Below, piece by piece: positions 38,476-48,768 of a DNA stretch of 64,000 nucleotides. Position 1 is the first letter of the stretch, and every line of letters starts with the position of its first letter. The notes beneath the pieces are model-generated. The model was not told where the DNA came from. It ran no database searches and saw nothing but the letters and a program-made list of their open reading frames with translations. This DNA is from Acidobacteriota bacterium. GTDB lineage: Bacteria > Acidobacteriota > UBA6911. The stretch is from NCBI GenBank assembly GCA_012719455.1, contig JAAYAJ010000105.1, positions 1-64,000 on the forward strand. The letters are read 5' to 3'. The translations under genes and the position numbers were made by a program.

Positions 38476-40392
38476 TTAATCTTCCAGGTAGGTGTAGCCT
38501 TCCAGCGCCGATTCGTAGGACGCGCAGAAGGACTCCCGCTCCTCGGCGGTGATCTTATTCTGCGTCTCGGCGCTCTGGGCCATCTGTTTCAGGTTTTCCA
38601 CCAGGTCGCGCGCCTGGTACCCGGCGGTTGCAAGCACCTGCCGGATCGATTCGCCGCGGATCACCCTGTCGATGTGGGGCCTCCCGGCGTCATCCACGAG
38701 AAAATGCGCCTCGTTGACCGATCCGAGCAGGTTGTGGTTCATCCCCAGCGATTCCTGGTACGCCCCGACGAGAAAAATGGCCAGGAAGTAGGGATCCGCG
38801 TTGACGTGGTGCAGTTCGAGCGCCTGCTTCACGTCGCGCAGGTCGACGAATTTGTCGATCTGCCCGTCCGAGTCGCAGGTGATGTCGCACAGGATGGCGC
38901 GCACCGTAGGCTCTTCGGTCAACCGGGTGAGCGGGACGATGGGGAACAGCTGGTCGAGCGCCCAGCTGTCAGGCGTGGACTGGAAAACCGAGAAGTTGCA
39001 GATGTACTTGCTGGCCAGGATGTTTTCCAGGTCGATGAACTCCTCCGGGCGTTCCTTCATGGAATGGGAGAACTTGATCGCCTTGCGGCAGATCTCCCAA
39101 AAGAGCCATTCCCCCTGTGCCCGGTTCTGCAGGTTCAGGTAGCCGAGGTTGAACAGGGACTGGAGCTCTTCCCGGTGCTGCAGCGCGTCGTGGTAGTACT
39201 CGCGGAAGTTCTTGGGGGTGATCTCCCGGTAGAGGTCCATCATCTCCTCCACGACCTCGGAATCGACCTTGTCGGGATCGACCTCCGTCCCCCCCAGCCC
39301 GGGGTTCAGCGTCCGGATCACGTTCATGATGAACAGGGCGTGATGCGCGGCGACCGCCCGGCCGCTTTCCGTCACAATCGTAGGCGGGGGCACGTTTTCC
39401 GACAGGCAGATTTCGTTGATGGTGTAGACGATGTCGTTTGCGAACTCCTGCATGCTGTAGTTGACGCTGCAATCGGACGCGGTGCGGCTCCCGTCGTAAT
39501 CGACGCCGAGTCCCCCGCCTACGTTGAGGTACTCGATCGGAAACCCCATCTTGCGCACCTTGGCGTAGACCCGCGCCGCTTCCTTGATGGCGTTCTTGAT
39601 CCTGCGGATATCGGTGACCTGGGACCCGATGTGGAAATGGAGCATCTTCAGCTGCCGGGTCCACCCCCGGTCGGAGACCGTTTTCAGGCAATCGAGCAGC
39701 TGGATGGTGTTGATGCCGAACTTGGAGGTTTCCCCCCCGGATTCCTCCCACTTGCCCGTGCCCCGGGAGAAGACCCGGACCCGGAATCCCAGGTCGGGAT
39801 GGATCCTCAGGGCGGCGGACACCTCGGATATCTTCTGCAGGTCCGACACCTCTTCGATCACCAGCACCGGGTTTTTTCCGATCCGGGACGACTGCATGGC
39901 CCATTCCAGGTAGCGGCGGTCCTTGATGCCGTTGCAGACCATCAGCGCGTTCGGGTGAATGGAGAGGGTCAGCGCCGCGGCCAGTTCGGCCTTGGTGCCG
40001 ACCTCGAGCCCGTATTCATAGCGGTGTCCGGCGGCCATCAGGCGCTCCACGACGCTCCGGTTCTGGTTCACCTTCATGGGGAAAACGCCCCGATGCCGGG
40101 CCTCGTAGCTGTATTCCGCGATCGAGTTCCGGAACGCTTCGTGCAGCTCCCGGATCTGGGTATCCAGAATCTGCGGGAAACGAAGGAGGAATGGGGGCTT
40201 CACCCTGCGCTGGAGCAGCGTCTGGACGAGCCCGATCAATTCCACCCCCATCAGGGGATTGCGGGTGGGGTGCACGGTGAGGGCCCCCTGCTCGCTGATG
40301 CCAAAATAACCCCCGCTCCAGTTCTCCACCCCGTAGATCCGGTTGGGAATCTCGCTTGGAGAAAGACGAAGAGTAGTCGTTATTTCCTTCAT
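38476..40392 (-). CDS. speA: Biosynthetic arginine decarboxylase
   Basis: FPMKVNQNRSVVERLM, CNGIKDRRYLEWAM, LNVGGGLGVDYDGSRT. Confidence 0.96.
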   Translation of the reverse strand: MKEITTTLRLSPSEIPNRIYGVENWSGGYFGISEQGALTVHPTRNPLMGVELIGLVQTLLQRRVKPPFLLRFPQILDTQIRELHEAFRNSIAEYSYEARHRGVFPMKVNQNRSVVERLMAAGHRYEYGLEVGTKAELAAALTLSIHPNALMVCNGIKDRRYLEWAMQSSRIGKNPVLVIEEVSDLQKISEVSAALRIHPDLGFRVRVFSRGTGKWEESGGETSKFGINTIQLLDCLKTVSDRGWTRQLKMLHFHIGSQVTDIRRIKNAIKEAARVYAKVRKMGFPIEYLNVGGGLGVDYDGSRTASDCSVNYSMQEFANDIVYTINEICLSENVPPPTIVTESGRAVAAHHALFIMNVIRTLNPGLGGTEVDPDKVDSEVVEEMMDLYREITPKNFREYYHDALQHREELQSLFNLGYLNLQNRAQGEWLFWEICRKAIKFSHSMKERPEEFIDLENILASKYICNFSVFQSTPDSWALDQLFPIVPLTRLTEEPTVRAILCDITCDSDGQIDKFVDLRDVKQALELHHVNADPYFLAIFLVGAYQESLGMNHNLLGSVNEAHFLVDDAGRPHIDRVIRGESIRQVLATAGYQARDLVENLKQMAQSAETQNKITAEERESFCASYESALEGYTYLED

Positions 40393-40419
40393 CGATCGGC
40401 TCCACCACAAAGACCGCAG

Positions 40420-40983
40420 TTACGATTTGACCCGCTCCTGGTATTTCCCCTCGCTCGTATCCACGCGGATCAGTTCCCCTTCGTTGATGAATGGGGGCAC
40501 CTGGATCACGAGCCCCGTCTCCAGGGTAGCCGGCTTGTTTACGTTGCTCACGGTCGCCCCGCGCAGCGCCGGTTCCGTGGACGTCACGCGCAGCTCGACG
40601 CTTGGGGGGAGCTCCACACCGATCGGTTTCCCTTCACAGTATTCGATCTTGAGCTTGATGTTCGGGGTCATGTAGGGGATGGCGTCCTCGAGCCATTCCG
40701 CCGAAAGGTGGAACTGCTCGAAGGACTCGGTATTCATGAAATAATAGTCTGATCCGTCCGAGTAGAGGTATTCCACCTCGTGGGTTTCCATGTAGGCCGG
40801 CTCCACGCGGTCCTCGGACCGGAAACGGTGCTCGATGATCGCTCCCGATTTTATCGATTTGAGCTTCGTTTGCACCATGCCGCGCCAGTTTCCGGGCGTG
40901 ATGTGCTGAAAAGAGAAGACCCGGTAGAGCTCCCCATTCAGTTTGATGGCCATGCCCCGCTTGATCTGTGTCGCAGAAATCAT
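40420..40983 (-). CDS. efp: Elongation factor P (non-canonical tip loop)
   Basis: MISATQIKRGMAIKLNGELYRVFSFQHITPGNWRGMVQTKLKSIKSG...; C-terminal PPFINEGELIRVDTSEGKYQERV. Confidence 0.95.
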   Translation of the reverse strand: MISATQIKRGMAIKLNGELYRVFSFQHITPGNWRGMVQTKLKSIKSGAIIEHRFRSEDRVEPAYMETHEVEYLYSDGSDYYFMNTESFEQFHLSAEWLEDAIPYMTPNIKLKIEYCEGKPIGVELPPSVELRVTSTEPALRGATVSNVNKPATLETGLVIQVPPFINEGELIRVDTSEGKYQERVKS

Positions 40984-41108
40984 TCGCTATCCCCGTTTTG
41001 AATGCGTCATGTTACTGAAACCCTTCCCCCGGCACAAGCCGAAGGATCTTGCCGACATCCCCGCACTGCTCCGCGGAATCGGGCCCATGGCAGGCGCAGG
41101 GCACCGGA

Positions 41109-41678
41109 TCAGATCTCGAGTATTTCGGATTCCTTTTTTTTCTGCAGTTCCCCGACCTTTTCGACGTACTTATCGGTCAGGTCCTGCACCTTTTTCAGGG
41201 CGTCCCTTTCCTGGTCTTCCGATATCTCCTTGTCCCTGAGGAGTTTCTTGATCTGGTCGTTCGCCTGCTGCCGCACCAGGCGCACCGCGACGCGGTGCTG
41301 CTCGCCGATCTGCCCGACGTTCTTGGCCAGTTGCTTGCGCCGCTCCTGGGTAAGCGGAGGTATGGGCAGCCGGACCACCTTGCCGTCATTGGTGGGGTTC
41401 AGTCCCAGGTCGGAGGTCAGGATCGCCTTCTCGATGGCGGCGATGGTCGAGGTATCCCAGGGCTGGATCAGGATCAGGCTCGGGTCCGGGGTGGAGAGCG
41501 AAGCCATCTGGGACAAGGGCGTAGGGGTGCCGTAATAACTGGCCTGAACGCCGTCGAGAATGTTGACGGAAGCCCTTCCCGTCCGAATCGTGGCGAGATT
41601 CCGCCCAAGGTCCTCAATGCACATGTCCATCCCTTTCCGGGCGTCATCAAGTATCTGTTGCACCATATCGTTGGTCAC
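41109..41678 (-). CDS. frr: Ribosome recycling factor
   Basis: LATIRTGRASVNILDGVQASYYGTPTPLSQMASL; LTQERRKQLAKNV. Confidence 0.97.
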   Translation of the reverse strand: MTNDMVQQILDDARKGMDMCIEDLGRNLATIRTGRASVNILDGVQASYYGTPTPLSQMASLSTPDPSLILIQPWDTSTIAAIEKAILTSDLGLNPTNDGKVVRLPIPPLTQERRKQLAKNVGQIGEQHRVAVRLVRQQANDQIKKLLRDKEISEDQERDALKKVQDLTDKYVEKVGELQKKKESEILEI

Positions 41679-41715
41679 TCCTTTCGCTGGGCATTGACAT
41701 GCCCGATTTCCGCGG

Positions 41716-42450
41716 CTACAGCCGGACCACGGAACCGACGCTCTTCCCCATCACCACATCGAGGATGTTCCCGCGCCGGAGAAGGTTGAACACCGCGATC
41801 GGCATCTTGTTCTCCATGCATAGGGTCACCGCCGTCGTATCCATCACCCTCAGGTCTTTTTCCAGGACTTCCCGGTAGGTAAGAGACCGGAAAAGCACGG
41901 CGGAGGGGTTCTTCATGGGGTCCGAATCGTAGATGCCGTCTACCTTGGTCGCCTTGAGGATCACCTCGGCGCCGATCTCCATCGCGCGCAGGGCGGCCGC
42001 GGTATCGGTGGAGAAGTAGGGATTTCCGGTCCCGGCCGCGAAGATGACCACCCGCCCCTTTTCCAAATGCCGGATGGCGCGTCGGCGGATATAGGGCTCG
42101 GCCACCTCCTTCATTTCGATGGCGGACTGCACCCGGGTGAAAACATGCAGCCGTTCCAGAGCGTTCTGCAACGCCAGCGCGTTGATGACCGTCGCCAGCA
42201 TCCCCATGTAATCGCCGCTGACCCGGTCCATGCCCGCGGCGCTGACCGAGATCCCCCGGACGATATTTCCCCCGCCCACGGTCGCGGCGACCTGGACCCC
42301 GATGGCATGAAGCTCGGCGATCTCCTCCGCAATCCGTGACGCCATCGCGGGGTCGACCCCGAAGCCCTGTTCCCCCATGAGCGCTTCCCCGCTCAGTTTG
42401 AGCAGAACCCGCTCGAATATCGGCTTGTCTCCCGGAACCGTTGCTTCCAT
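41716..42450 (-). CDS. pyrH: Uridylate kinase
   Basis: [58 protein letters not shown]. Confidence 0.97.
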   Translation of the reverse strand: MEATVPGDKPIFERVLLKLSGEALMGEQGFGVDPAMASRIAEEIAELHAIGVQVAATVGGGNIVRGISVSAAGMDRVSGDYMGMLATVINALALQNALERLHVFTRVQSAIEMKEVAEPYIRRRAIRHLEKGRVVIFAAGTGNPYFSTDTAAALRAMEIGAEVILKATKVDGIYDSDPMKNPSAVLFRSLTYREVLEKDLRVMDTTAVTLCMENKMPIAVFNLLRRGNILDVVMGKSVGSVVRL

Positions 42451-42728
42451 AAGGTCCTCCCGCCTCTGATGATGCACGTTGTCGCCTGGATGCGCCCCCG
42501 TCCCGCCCCCCGGCGGAGCCCATGGCGGGGCCCACGGCCGGAGGTTTCCCGCCACGGCCGGCGCGCAGAGTGATTTTACGCTAATCGCGAAACGAGGAGG
42601 AGGCTATTTTGGCAAAAACATCGCCGCCGCACCCGGGTGCCGTCGCGACGCGTTCGCTTGCCGGACGGCCGTGCACCGGGCATACCGGGCGTTTTGCGCC
42701 GCCCGATGCCAGGAGGGATCGTCCCCGG

Positions 42729-43319
42729 TTATTCTCCAAGCTTGTAGCGCACGAAGCGCCGCACCTGGATGTTTTCGCCGATCTTCTGAATATGGGAGGC
42801 GATATGGTCCCGAACGCTCACGGACGGCTCTTTCACGAATGGCTGCTCAAGCAGGCAGGCCTCGGCGTAGTACTTGGCGACCCTTCCTTCCACGATCTTG
42901 TCCAGCACGCCCTCCGGCTTGCCGCTGGCCTTGGCCTGTTCCCGGTAGATGTCCCGCTCCTTGGCCAGAACGTCCTCGGTCACGTCCTCCTTGGAGACGA
43001 AGCGCGGATCGCTGGCGGCGATATGCATGGCGATATCCCGAACCAGCGCCTGGAAATCAGGGTTCCGCGCGACGAAATCGGTCTCGCAATTCACCTCGAC
43101 CATGACCCCGATCTTGCCGTTATGGACATAGGAACCGATCAGGCCGTCCTTGGTTTCGCGCCCCGATTTCTTGGTCAGAGAGGCCAGCCCCCGCTTGCGC
43201 AGGATGGTTACCGCCTCCTCGACGTTCCCGTTCGCTTCCCGCAGGGCGTTTTTACACTCCATGAACCCGACGCCCGTTTTTTCCCTGAGTTCCTTCACCA
43301 GATCCGCGGAAATAGCCAT
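42729..43319 (-). CDS. tsf: Elongation factor Ts
   Basis: VKELREKTGVGFMECKNALREANGNVEEAVTILRKRG; VEVNCETDFVARN. Confidence 0.97.
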   Translation of the reverse strand: MAISADLVKELREKTGVGFMECKNALREANGNVEEAVTILRKRGLASLTKKSGRETKDGLIGSYVHNGKIGVMVEVNCETDFVARNPDFQALVRDIAMHIAASDPRFVSKEDVTEDVLAKERDIYREQAKASGKPEGVLDKIVEGRVAKYYAEACLLEQPFVKEPSVSVRDHIASHIQKIGENIQVRRFVRYKLGE

Positions 43320-43531
43320 GATATCCCTTCCTCCTAAGATTCCTGTGTCCGGCATTCGTCGACGACGGAGGTGCGCGGACGCCGGCCGCCCTCCGGCGGT
43401 GTCCCTACGGTCCCGAGCCGCCCGAAACGGAAACAATGATTGAATGGAAACAAGCCGCAGCCCGCGCCGCCCTGTCCGCGGGCCGGAGACCGGGCTTCCC
43501 GATGGACGGGAAGCCCTCTAGCGAACGCCGG

Positions 43532-44620
43532 TTATTCCGACCGCCCGGGCTCGGCCGCGGGGGCGGGTTCTTCCGCAGCGGCTAAAACCGGCTCGTCAGC
43601 CGGAGCGGCCGGGACTTCAGCCGGCGCAGCCTCGGACGGGACAGTCGGGACTTCAGCCGGAGCGGCCGTATCTTCAGTCGGAGCAGTCGCGGCCGGGACG
43701 GCGGCATCGGCGGACACGGCTTCCGCGGTCTCCGTTGCGGCGGTCTCCGACTTTTTCACTCTGGGCTTGCGCTGCAGCGTCCTGCGCACCGTGGTTTTGG
43801 GCCTGGCCGCCGAGGACGCATCCTCGGCTCCCGCCGTTTCTCCCCCTTCGGCGGCATGGGCGGCGGCCCGGGCCGCCGCGGCCTGCTGTGCCTGCGCCTG
43901 GCGCTGCTTTTCCGCCTGCTCGGCTATTTCCTTCTGTCGGGCCGCGAAAACCGCCTTGCCTTCAAGGTAGGCTTCGGCCACCGTCTCCGTGATCAGGCGG
44001 ATCGCCCGCAGGGCGTCGTCGTTGCCGGGAATGATGTAATCGATGGGATCGGGGTCGCAGTTGGTATCGGCGACGCCGATGATCGGAATGCCCAGCTTGG
44101 CCGCTTCCCTAATGGCGATCGACTCCATGTTGGTGTCGATGACGAACAACGCGTCGGGGAGGGCGCCCATGTCCTTGATGCCTGAAAGGTTCTTTTCCAG
44201 CTTCTTGCGCTCGCGCTCGTACCTGGCCACTTCCTTCTTGGAGAAGAGGTCGTATTGGCCCGTGCTCCGCATCGTCTCCAGTTCACGGAAGCGCTTGATG
44301 CTCTTCTGGATCGTCACGAAGTTGGTCAGCAGCCCCCCCAGCCATCGCTGGTTGACGTAGTACAGTTCCGTGCGGTTGGCCGCTTCCTGGATCACTTCCT
44401 GGGCCTGCCGCTTGGTGCCGAGGAACAGAACCGTCTTCCCCTGGGCTCCCAGCTCATACACGAACTGAATGGCCTGCTTGAACAGCTTGAGGCTCTTCTG
44501 CAGATCGATGATGTAGATGCCGTTCCGTTGCCCGAAGATATACTCCTTCATCTTCGGATTCCAGCGTTTGGTCTGGTGGCCGAAGTGCACTCCGGCTTCC
44601 AGCATTTGTTTCATGGTTAC
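43532..44620 (-). CDS. rpsB: 30S ribosomal protein S2 with long low-complexity C-terminal extension
   Basis: [39 protein letters not shown]...; C-terminal Ala/Glu/Pro-rich tail. Confidence 0.96.
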   Translation of the reverse strand, partial: VTMKQMLEAGVHFGHQTKRWNPKMKEYIFGQRNGIYIIDLQKSLKLFKQAIQFVYELGAQGKTVLFLGTKRQAQEVIQEAANRTELYYVNQRWLGGLLTNFVTIQKSIKRFRELETMRSTGQYDLFSKKEVARYERERKKLEKNLSGIKDMGALPDALFVIDTNMESIAIREAAKLGIPIIGVADTNCDPDPIDYIIPGNDDALRAIRLITETVAEAYLEGKAVFAARQKEIAEQAEKQRQAQAQQAAAARAAAHAAEGGETAGAEDASSAARPKTTVRRTLQRKPRVKKSETAATETAEAVSADAAVPAATAPTEDTAAPAEVPTVPSEAAPAEVPAAPADEPVLAAAEEPAPAAEPGRSE

Positions 44621-44645
44621 CGAAACCAAGTAGAACCTCCTCAAG

Positions 44646-45038
44646 CTATCGTTTCGAGAATTGGAATCTCTTGCGAGCCCCCTTCTGACCGTATTTCTTT
44701 CGTTCCTTGATACGGGAGTCCCGGGTCAGCAGGCCCGCCTTCTTGAGCCGGGGGCGCAGTTCGGAGTTGAACTGCAAGAGCGCCCTGGCGATGCCAAGCC
44801 GGATGGCGCCAGCCTGGCCCGAAGTGCCGCCACCATTTACAATAACCCGGATATCAAACTTGCCAACGTTTTCCGTGACCGAAAGGGGGTAACGGACCAC
44901 CGTACGCTGGGCCTCATTCCTGAAATAATCGTTCAGGTCGCGCTTGTTGATGACCACCTGGCCGGTGCCGGGCAGAATCCGTACGCGCGCGGTAGAACTC
45001 TTCCTTTTCCCTGTTCCGTAATACTCGACTGTCGCCAT
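44646..45038 (-). CDS. rpsI: 30S ribosomal protein S9
   Basis: [21 protein letters not shown]...[17 protein letters not shown]. Confidence 0.97.
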   Translation of the reverse strand: MATVEYYGTGKRKSSTARVRILPGTGQVVINKRDLNDYFRNEAQRTVVRYPLSVTENVGKFDIRVIVNGGGTSGQAGAIRLGIARALLQFNSELRPRLKKAGLLTRDSRIKERKKYGQKGARKRFQFSKR

Positions 45039-45088
45039 TCCATTCCTCGGCTCGACGCAGAATGCGGAGCATTCCATAGTTTAAAGGA

Positions 45089-45517
45089 CTACAAAGCCAG
45101 CGGCGTAGGCTGCTGGGCTTCGTGCGGGTGCTCAGGTCCCGGGTACACTTTCAGTTTTTTCCTCATCGCCCGACCCAGTTTCGTCTTGGGAAGCATGCCG
45201 AACACCGCTTTGCGCAACAACTTCCCGGGATCCTTGGACAGAAGCTCGATGGCGGTGGCTTCCCGCAATCCGCCGGGATAGCCGGTGTGATGGCGGTACT
45301 TTTTTTCCGTGAGCTTGTTGCCCGTCAGCGTCACCTTTTCGGCGTTGATAATAATGACGTGATCACCGGTGTCCAGAAAGGGGGTATATATCGGCTTGTT
45401 TTTGCCGGTAAGGAGGGTGGCCACCCTGGTGGCGATCCTGCCCAGGATCTGCCCTTCGGCGTCGATGACGTACCAGCGTTTCCGAATATCCTTCTCTCCG
45501 GGGATAAAACTCTTCAT
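45089..45517 (-). CDS. rplM: 50S ribosomal protein L13
   Basis: RKRWYVIDAEGQILGRIATRVATLLTGKNKPIYTPFLDTGDHVIIINAEKVTLTGNK. Confidence 0.97.
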   Translation of the reverse strand: MKSFIPGEKDIRKRWYVIDAEGQILGRIATRVATLLTGKNKPIYTPFLDTGDHVIIINAEKVTLTGNKLTEKKYRHHTGYPGGLREATAIELLSKDPGKLLRKAVFGMLPKTKLGRAMRKKLKVYPGPEHPHEAQQPTPLAL

Positions 45518-45557
45518 CACTTTCTCCCTCAGTAAATTCCAAGCAGAATAACCCCTT

Positions 45558-45586
45558 AAGCTATCCAAGAGCGGATAGCGTGTCAA
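45558..45586 (-). promoter_or_regulatory. Putative rplM-rpsI promoter with spacer dyad
   Basis: On the minus strand: TTGACA - 17 nt - TAGCTT; GCTATCC-N6-GGATAGC fills the spacer. Confidence 0.5.
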
Positions 45587-45955
45587 GTGGTTTTGGAACA
45601 GGCAGCCATTTTTCGGGCTGGCGCCGGCGGATGCTCCGTCCCCTACCGGCGGGCCTGTTCACGCCGCTTTCCCCTGAAATATCGGCCCGGGGCGGGAAAC
45701 ATTCCCCGTATCGGTGATCCCGGTCACCATTATATTTTAATAAAAAACGCAACAGGTTTGCGCTTCGGAACGATAAGGATAGCAGGAAGCCCGCGGCACG
45801 GGTAGAAGAATTGCTGCGGTGGGACAGTTTTTGCATTACCCGGACGAACGGAACATGTCAAACGCGTTCATTCCTTCCTGCCCTTCGGGGCCCCCGGACG
45901 ATTCCGGGGTTTCCGGCGGGACCGGGGAATGGACAGAGGATCGGCGAACACAACT

Positions 45956-47017
45956 ATGTTAAGATTCTTTAATCGCAACCGGCAGCCCATCGGCCTCGAT
46001 ATCGGCAGCAGCGCACTGAAAGCGGCGGAATTGCGCCCGACGCGCAAGGGCGGCTACGAACTGCAGAGCCTCGGCTTCGAGGAACTGTCCCCGGAATGCA
46101 TCGTGGACGGGGTCATCATCTCCAAGATACCGGTTTCCGACGCCATCCAACGCATCTTCACCGAGCAGGGGATCAAGAACGAGCGGATCGCCACCTCCCT
46201 CTCCGGGCACTCCGTCATCATCAAGAAGATCTCGCTCCCGGTGCAGGGGGAGGCGGACCTGGCCGAATCGATCCGCTGGGAGGCGGAGCAATACATCCCC
46301 TTCGACATCGCCGACGTGAACATGGACTACCAGGTCCTGGGCGAAAACATCGGGACCGGAAACCTGGACATCCTCCTGGTAGCCGTCAAGAAGGACAAGC
46401 TCACCGATTACACCAGCGTCCTCAACATGGCGGCGAAACACCCGGCCATCGTCGATGTCGACGCGTTCGCCCTTCAGAACGCGTACGAGGTCAACTACGA
46501 ACCCCAAAACGGCAGCACCGTGGCGCTGCTGGACATCGGCGCCAGCACCATGACCATCGTCATCGTGTCGGGAACCGACTTTCTCTTTACCCGCGATGTC
46601 GGCGTCGGGGGACACCAGTACACCGAATTCCTCCAAAAGGAGTTCAACCTCACCTACAACCAGGCGCTGGCGCTGAAGCACGGGGAGAAGATGGACAACA
46701 TCGCCCCCCAGGATGCGTCCCACGTGATCGCTTCCGTAACCGAGATCCTCTGCATGGAAATCCAGAAGACCTACGATTTCTTCAAATCGACGACCACGGT
46801 GGACCGCATCGACCGAATGATCGTCAGTGGAGGGGCCGCGCACACGCCCGGGCTGATCGACGCGCTCCAGAAAAAATTCGACCTGCCCACGGAAAAATTC
46901 AACAGCTTCAGAAAGATCTCGTTCGATCCCAAGCGCTTCCCCCCCTCGCTCATCGAGGACCGGGCGCCGGACCTGGCGATCGCAATCGGATTGGCACTCC
47001 GGAGTGCCGAGGAATAG
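45956..47017 (+). CDS. pilM: Type IV pilus assembly ATPase-like protein PilM
   Basis: GLDIGSSALKAAELRP, LLDIGASTMTIVIVSGTDFLFTRDVGVGG, IVSGGAAHTPGL. Confidence 0.95.
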   Translation: MLRFFNRNRQPIGLDIGSSALKAAELRPTRKGGYELQSLGFEELSPECIVDGVIISKIPVSDAIQRIFTEQGIKNERIATSLSGHSVIIKKISLPVQGEADLAESIRWEAEQYIPFDIADVNMDYQVLGENIGTGNLDILLVAVKKDKLTDYTSVLNMAAKHPAIVDVDAFALQNAYEVNYEPQNGSTVALLDIGASTMTIVIVSGTDFLFTRDVGVGGHQYTEFLQKEFNLTYNQALALKHGEKMDNIAPQDASHVIASVTEILCMEIQKTYDFFKSTTTVDRIDRMIVSGGAAHTPGLIDALQKKFDLPTEKFNSFRKISFDPKRFPPSLIEDRAPDLAIAIGLALRSAEE

Positions 47018-47024
47018 GGCGGCT

Positions 47025-47588
47025 ATGATCAAAGTAAACCTGCTGAAGGATCAATCAGTCCGGACGCGCAAGGCTTTCATCAAGCCGAACGTGTCACGCA
47101 CCGGGCTAATTTTCGGAATCCTCCTGCTGGCGGCGGCGGGAATCATGGGGGCGTGGGCCTTCACGGTCAACCGCCAGATTTCCGTCGACACTGTCCGGAG
47201 GGAGGAGCTCCGCCGCGAGGTGGCGCGCCTCGAACTGCTGAAAAAGGAAGTCGAGAAATACGAGCAGCTGAAACAGCAGCGGCAGAGCCGGATCGACATC
47301 ATCGAGACGCTGAAGGAAAAGCAGAGCGGTCCCGTCCTCCTGCTCAACACCGTGATCCGGAGCATCCCCCGGGACGGCGACCTCTGGCTCACTTCCCTCG
47401 GGCAGAATGCGGGCATCATCAAGATCGTGGGGAGCACACGAGTCCCGGGGCTCATCCCCCAATTGATGAGCAACCTCAAGGCGAGCGGAATCTTCGCCAG
47501 CGTCGACCTCGAGCTGATCGAGCGGCAGGAAAACGCTTCGGATTTTTCGCTCATTTGCACCAGCGTCCAGCAACCCCAGGCGGAGTGA
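47025..47588 (+). CDS. pilN: Type IV pilus protein PilN
   Basis: MIKVNLL N-terminus, single TM, position after pilM. Confidence 0.88.
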   Translation: MIKVNLLKDQSVRTRKAFIKPNVSRTGLIFGILLLAAAGIMGAWAFTVNRQISVDTVRREELRREVARLELLKKEVEKYEQLKQQRQSRIDIIETLKEKQSGPVLLLNTVIRSIPRDGDLWLTSLGQNAGIIKIVGSTRVPGLIPQLMSNLKASGIFASVDLELIERQENASDFSLICTSVQQPQAE

Positions 47589-47592
47589 AGGA

Positions 47593-48213
47593 ATGGCCAT
47601 CAGCAATTTTCGTTTTGAAAACCTGTCGCGCACGACGCAGATCTGCGTACTCGCGGCCCTCGTGCTCTGTCTCTCTTTCGTGTTTTACATGTATTACCTG
47701 AAAGACCGGATCAAGCAGCACAACCAGATCCGGGCGGAGATCCAGAAGCTCGAAAGGTCCGTGCAGCAGGGGACCGCCATCGAGACCCAGCTCGTGCAGT
47801 TCAAGAAGGATCTGGCCGAGCTCGAACAGCGGCTCGCGGTGCTGCAAAGCATCCTCCCGTCGGAGAAGGAGACTCCGAGCCTGTTGCGCGGCATCCAACA
47901 GATGGCCGCGGCAAGCAACCTCAAGATCAACAAGTTTCAGCCGCGGGCGATGGTGCCGCGCGATTTCTATTCCGACTGGCCGATCGACATGGTCGTCGAG
48001 GGGAATTACCACGGCCTGGGACTGTTTTTCGAAAAAGTCAGCCAGGCCACCCGGATCATCGACGTAGGCACTCTCTCACTCGAGAACACCAAGGACCAGA
48101 CCGATCCCAGCCGCACCCTGATCGCCGGCTGCACCGCAACCACCTATGTTTTTAGGGATACGCCGATGGATCAGGCCAACGACAACTCGACCAAAAAGGA
48201 GACCAAGCGTTGA
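47593..48213 (+). CDS. pilO: Type IV pilus protein PilO
   Basis: Single TM plus coiled coil; LERSVQQGTAIETQLVQFKKDLAELEQRLAVLQSILPSEKETPSLLRGIQQMAAASNLKI. Confidence 0.9.
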   Translation: MAISNFRFENLSRTTQICVLAALVLCLSFVFYMYYLKDRIKQHNQIRAEIQKLERSVQQGTAIETQLVQFKKDLAELEQRLAVLQSILPSEKETPSLLRGIQQMAAASNLKINKFQPRAMVPRDFYSDWPIDMVVEGNYHGLGLFFEKVSQATRIIDVGTLSLENTKDQTDPSRTLIAGCTATTYVFRDTPMDQANDNSTKKETKR

Positions 48214-48767
48214 TACGCCAATATTGCGCCACGTCGTCCCGGATGCCCGGCCTCTCCATCCGCCGGCGCGGATGCGCGCCGTTTCTGGGCCGCGTGCTCC
48301 CCTTGCTATGCCTGTCGGTGCCGCTGGCGGCGCCGGTGCCGGCCCGGGACGCCCGCACGCCCCACAACCAGGAGGGGGCCGTCAAGGCGGCGGAATCCCC
48401 AATCCGCTTTACGGGCATCCCGTATCAGCCCGCCAACCGCCAGGACCCCTTCTGGCATCCGGAAAGAAAGAAGTCCGGGTCCAAGCCCGTGGACGAGGAA
48501 GTGCCCCGTGGGCTGCCCCCCCGGGGGATCGCCGGAACATATATCGCACAGGCGGCCCTGGAAGGCATTTCGATCCGCGACGACAGGAAAACCGCCGTCA
48601 TCCGCGGGGCGGACGCCCGTGCCTATTTTCTCCGGGAAGGCGCCCGGCTCTTTGACGGTTATCTGAAAACCATTCACGACGATTCCGTCACGTTGGTTCG
48701 TGAAACAAAAATGCGCTCTGGCAAAACCGTGTCTCAAGAGGTAACCAAGCGATTAAGGACACAATAG
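48210..48767 (+). CDS. pilP: Type IV pilus lipoprotein-like PilP
   Basis: Position between pilO and pilQ; RQDPFWHP...YIAQAALEGISIRDDRKTAVIRGADARAYFLREGARLFDGYLKTI. Confidence 0.85.
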   Translation: MIRQYCATSSRMPGLSIRRRGCAPFLGRVLPLLCLSVPLAAPVPARDARTPHNQEGAVKAAESPIRFTGIPYQPANRQDPFWHPERKKSGSKPVDEEVPRGLPPRGIAGTYIAQAALEGISIRDDRKTAVIRGADARAYFLREGARLFDGYLKTIHDDSVTLVRETKMRSGKTVSQEVTKRLRTQ

Positions 48768-48768
48768 G

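Noticed and set aside
46993-47008. Perfect 16-bp palindrome GGCACTCCGGAGTGCC
   Set aside because: Inside the pilM coding end; about one such palindrome is expected by chance in 64 kb.
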